This document shows, piece by piece, positions 62,009 through 64,000 of a stretch of DNA of 64,000 nucleotides; the stretch's first letter is position 1, and every line of letters begins with the position of its first letter. The notes beneath the pieces are model-generated. The model ran no database searches. It saw only the letters and a list, made by a program, of their open reading frames with translations, and was not told the origin of the DNA. The position numbers and the translations under genes are program-made. Source of the DNA: Xylanibacter brevis ATCC 19188 (GTDB lineage Bacteria > Bacteroidota > Bacteroidia > Bacteroidales > Bacteroidaceae); contig NZ_JHXM01000001.1 in NCBI RefSeq assembly GCF_000621725.1, forward strand, positions 75,297 through 139,296, in the 5' to 3' direction.

Positions 62009-64000
62009 TCACTTCACGACGACCTTACGTCCGTTGATAATATACAGACCTCGTGGCAAATTGCTATCCAGCGATTTGCCATTTTTTATGGCTCGGCCTT
62101 GCAGGTCATAGACGGTGGTGGCCTGTTGGGCGGGCTGCTGTGTCATGTCGGCAATGCCGGTGGGGTTCAGCGTCCAGAAGTCAAACACGCGGTTTTCCAT
62201 CGTGTTCAGCGCCAGTGCCTCGGCAAACGACAGCGAACGGTCGTACACGATGAGGTCGTCGTAGCGCGCATCGGCCGAGCCCCAGAAGCCACCATTGCCC
62301 AGATACAGATACTGGCAGGCCGACAGGTGATCCAGCACGAGACTATAGTCGAAGTCTGCCACCTTGTTGATGGCCACACCCTTCAGTTTGCCATTAGCGG
62401 TGCTGAACGTCTTCTGACCGCCCGAGACATAGAGCTTGATGCCATCCTTGGCGAAGCTCAGCGTCACGAGTTGCCATTTGTTCTCCGACAGCCACTTGCT
62501 CTCGATGGCATCGGGGTGGTTCAGGTCCAACCAGTTGTTCCACACCTCACTGCCGGCATCCTCTGTCTTGCCATCGTTGTAGCCCAGATAGGCATTACCC
62601 GTGAAGAACAGGCGTGCCGCACCGTCGATGGCGCCCAGCAGTGTGCCATAGAGGTTGCTGTTGCTGCGATTCACCCACACCGAGATGGCAGCACCATTCT
62701 CCAGGTTCTTGCCATAGAGCGGGTTGGGCACAGCCACGTAGCTCTCGCTCTTGTTCACCGATGGGAAGGTGTGTACCACGCGCCCGGTGCGCATCGGGTC
62801 GCCGTCTTCCAGTGCGGGCTTGGTGCCACTGCCGTTCTTGCCCAGCGTGGCCTCCTGCGTGGCGTCAAACGAGTTGCTGAGCTGCGAATGGTCGAAGCCA
62901 TAGTGTGCCAGCATGCTGCCCTGCCAGTTGGCAGTGGGAATGCTCTCCTTGTTGGCATACACCTTGTAGTTCTGCGTCCAGAAGTAGTTGGCCACATCCA
63001 GGCGTGCCGTGAGTGTCAGCGGCGTGTCTTGCGTCAGTCCGCTGGGGTTATACTTTCCATATTCCGAGATCACCTCGGGCTGTTCGCTCTGCCAACTCAG
63101 CACCGAGTTGGGCGAGGTGCAACCGATGTTGTGCAGATACACATCCTTGCTGACGTATTGGTTCTGCTTCACGGGCACCGTCATGTTGTTCAGCATCCAT
63201 GCCAGCTCGTACTTAGGCATCAGCTTATAGGCCCAGATGTTTGCACCCGTCGTGCCACAGGCCGTGATGGCCAGCGCATGCAGCGACTGGTTGTCCATAG
63301 TCTCTTCGACGACCACACCCTGATACTCTATCTTGTTCAGCGTCAGCGTGATATAGCTCGTACCCTCTGTCATGCGCCACGTGCCCGTGTACTTACCCGT
63401 CACGGTGCTGTCGGCATTCAGGTTCACCGTCACAGGCTCCACCTGTTCCAGCTGTGTGCGGTTGTTTGCGAACTTATGCATCAGCAGATTGTAGGTGCCC
63501 ACCATCTCCTCCTGTGTGAAGGGCTGTTTGGTGGCAATATCCTGGTCGGTGGTTTGCTCGCCATTATACTCGAAGGGAGCAGCCACAAGCCAACCGTCCT
63601 GCGTCTGGAACACCTGGTGCACGCGCACCTGATGGCCCTCGTCACCATCTTTGTTGTCATTGCAGAAGCGCGTGTGATACACCAGATAGGTACGTCCGTC
63701 GGGTGCCGCGATGATCGAGTTGTGACCTTGCGAGCGCTCTCCCTGCTGCATGTAGCCCCAGTGACTGTAGGGGCCTAACAGCTTCTCGCCGCGAGCGGGC
63801 GCATTATTGCCGAAGTTCAAGACATAACTCGAATATATAGGCGAGCGCTTGCCGGGATCGGAATAGGGCCCGTCAGGATTCTCCGAGCGATACACACGCA
63901 TGTTGTAGTCGCCGTTCTGCTGCAGTTCGCCATAGGTCACAAACAGATAGTAGTAGCCACCGATATATTCTATATAGGGTGCCTCGCCCGACGAGTAGTA
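62009..64000 (-). CDS. Secreted GH43-type arabinan/xylan hydrolase with LamG-like domain, N-terminus outside window
   Basis: The reading frame is open to the window edge and the true start lies beyond it. The visible 663 residues begin inside a five-blade propeller: GEAPYIEYIGGYYYLFVTYG has the Glu of the GH43 acid motif, and NMRVYRSENPDGPY, GHNSIIAAPDGRTYLVYHTRF follow. These are typical of endo-arabinanases and related GH43 enzymes. A C-terminal beta domain follows, then a LamG/concanavalin-like domain (about the last 330-100 residues, with TGNAYLGYNDGK and YLYLGNGGFWGSADARYDDL). It ends in the shared tail TVYDLQGRAIKNGK plus PRGLYIINGRKVVVK. It is convergent with the SGNH gene, 3 bp between stops. 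Confidence 0.87.
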   Translation of the reverse strand, partial: YYSSGEAPYIEYIGGYYYLFVTYGELQQNGDYNMRVYRSENPDGPYSDPGKRSPIYSSYVLNFGNNAPARGEKLLGPYSHWGYMQQGERSQGHNSIIAAPDGRTYLVYHTRFCNDNKDGDEGHQVRVHQVFQTQDGWLVAAPFEYNGEQTTDQDIATKQPFTQEEMVGTYNLLMHKFANNRTQLEQVEPVTVNLNADSTVTGKYTGTWRMTEGTSYITLTLNKIEYQGVVVEETMDNQSLHALAITACGTTGANIWAYKLMPKYELAWMLNNMTVPVKQNQYVSKDVYLHNIGCTSPNSVLSWQSEQPEVISEYGKYNPSGLTQDTPLTLTARLDVANYFWTQNYKVYANKESIPTANWQGSMLAHYGFDHSQLSNSFDATQEATLGKNGSGTKPALEDGDPMRTGRVVHTFPSVNKSESYVAVPNPLYGKNLENGAAISVWVNRSNSNLYGTLLGAIDGAARLFFTGNAYLGYNDGKTEDAGSEVWNNWLDLNHPDAIESKWLSENKWQLVTLSFAKDGIKLYVSGGQKTFSTANGKLKGVAINKVADFDYSLVLDHLSACQYLYLGNGGFWGSADARYDDLIVYDRSLSFAEALALNTMENRVFDFWTLNPTGIADMTQQPAQQATTVYDLQGRAIKNGKSLDSNLPRGLYIINGRKVVVK

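Noticed and set aside
62099..63778. A 559-codon plus-strand open frame
   Set aside because: It is antisense to the GH43/LamG gene, whose motifs and shared tail are convincing; no motif is seen in the shadow frame.

Overview
The window looks like chromosomal DNA from a Prevotellaceae member (Bacteroidota; Prevotella or a close relative). The reasons are: promoters of the Bacteroidota primary-sigma type (TTTG, about 20 bp, TAnnTTTG) ahead of many genes and both tRNAs; weak or absent Shine-Dalgarno sequences; a type III glutamine synthetase; LL-diaminopimelate aminotransferase (DapL); secreted enzymes sharing a Prevotella-style C-terminal sorting-like tail; and two C10-type and GH97/GH31/GH38 secreted hydrolase genes in one run. 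The genus is an inference from gene content, not from an alignment.

Layout. 1-4.6 kb: Fe-S assembly genes sufB, sufC and sufD, unusually split by an oppositely oriented TPR sensor histidine kinase. 4.6-12.3 kb: a DUF3298-like lipoprotein, the rimP-nusA-infB transcription/translation operon, and an S41 protease. 12.4-15.0 kb: tRNA-Asn, a two-gene ABC exporter and a sugar-type O-acetyltransferase. 15.0-32.9 kb: a nitrogen and glutamine block: glnN, then dapL-dapF-gltD-gltB on the minus strand, then divergently pyrG, a PurF-family amidotransferase and asnB. Nearly every gene in this block makes or spends glutamine or glutamate. 32.9-40.9 kb: a restriction-modification island at the 3' end of asnB, with an ORF6N-domain protein, decayed fragments of hsdR and ORF6N genes, a complete hsdR, a small unknown gene, an hsdM-hsdS fusion and a candidate structured RNA. 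41-44.7 kb: a degenerate ThiD kinase fused to an AraC DNA-binding domain, tRNA-Leu, manC, a HIT protein and greA. 45.2-64 kb: secreted glycan and protein degradation (GH31, SusF-like protein, GH18-like enzyme, C10 protease, GH97, GH38, SGNH esterase, GH43), with an aldo-keto reductase and pyridoxal kinase pair inside the run.

Three things stand out as not explained by ordinary annotation. First, two intergenic arrays (about 15340-15647 and 41062-41369) are built on an exact 22-bp period. Each has five CTAG-type units followed in the same phase by several AGTGGCACT-type units. The AGTGGCACT block is shared between the arrays, but the CTAG core is array-specific. Second, a family of GC-rich palindromes is concentrated between 18.1 and 28.2 kb. 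It sits in intergenic DNA and also in frame inside dapF (three), gltD (an inverted pair), gltB (three) and pyrG, where it adds peptides such as [11 protein letters not shown]. Third, the restriction-modification island carries duplicated asnB tails and homologous scars showing repeated rearrangement. Two strongly folded candidate RNAs (18323-18450 and 40600-40880) match no family I could name.
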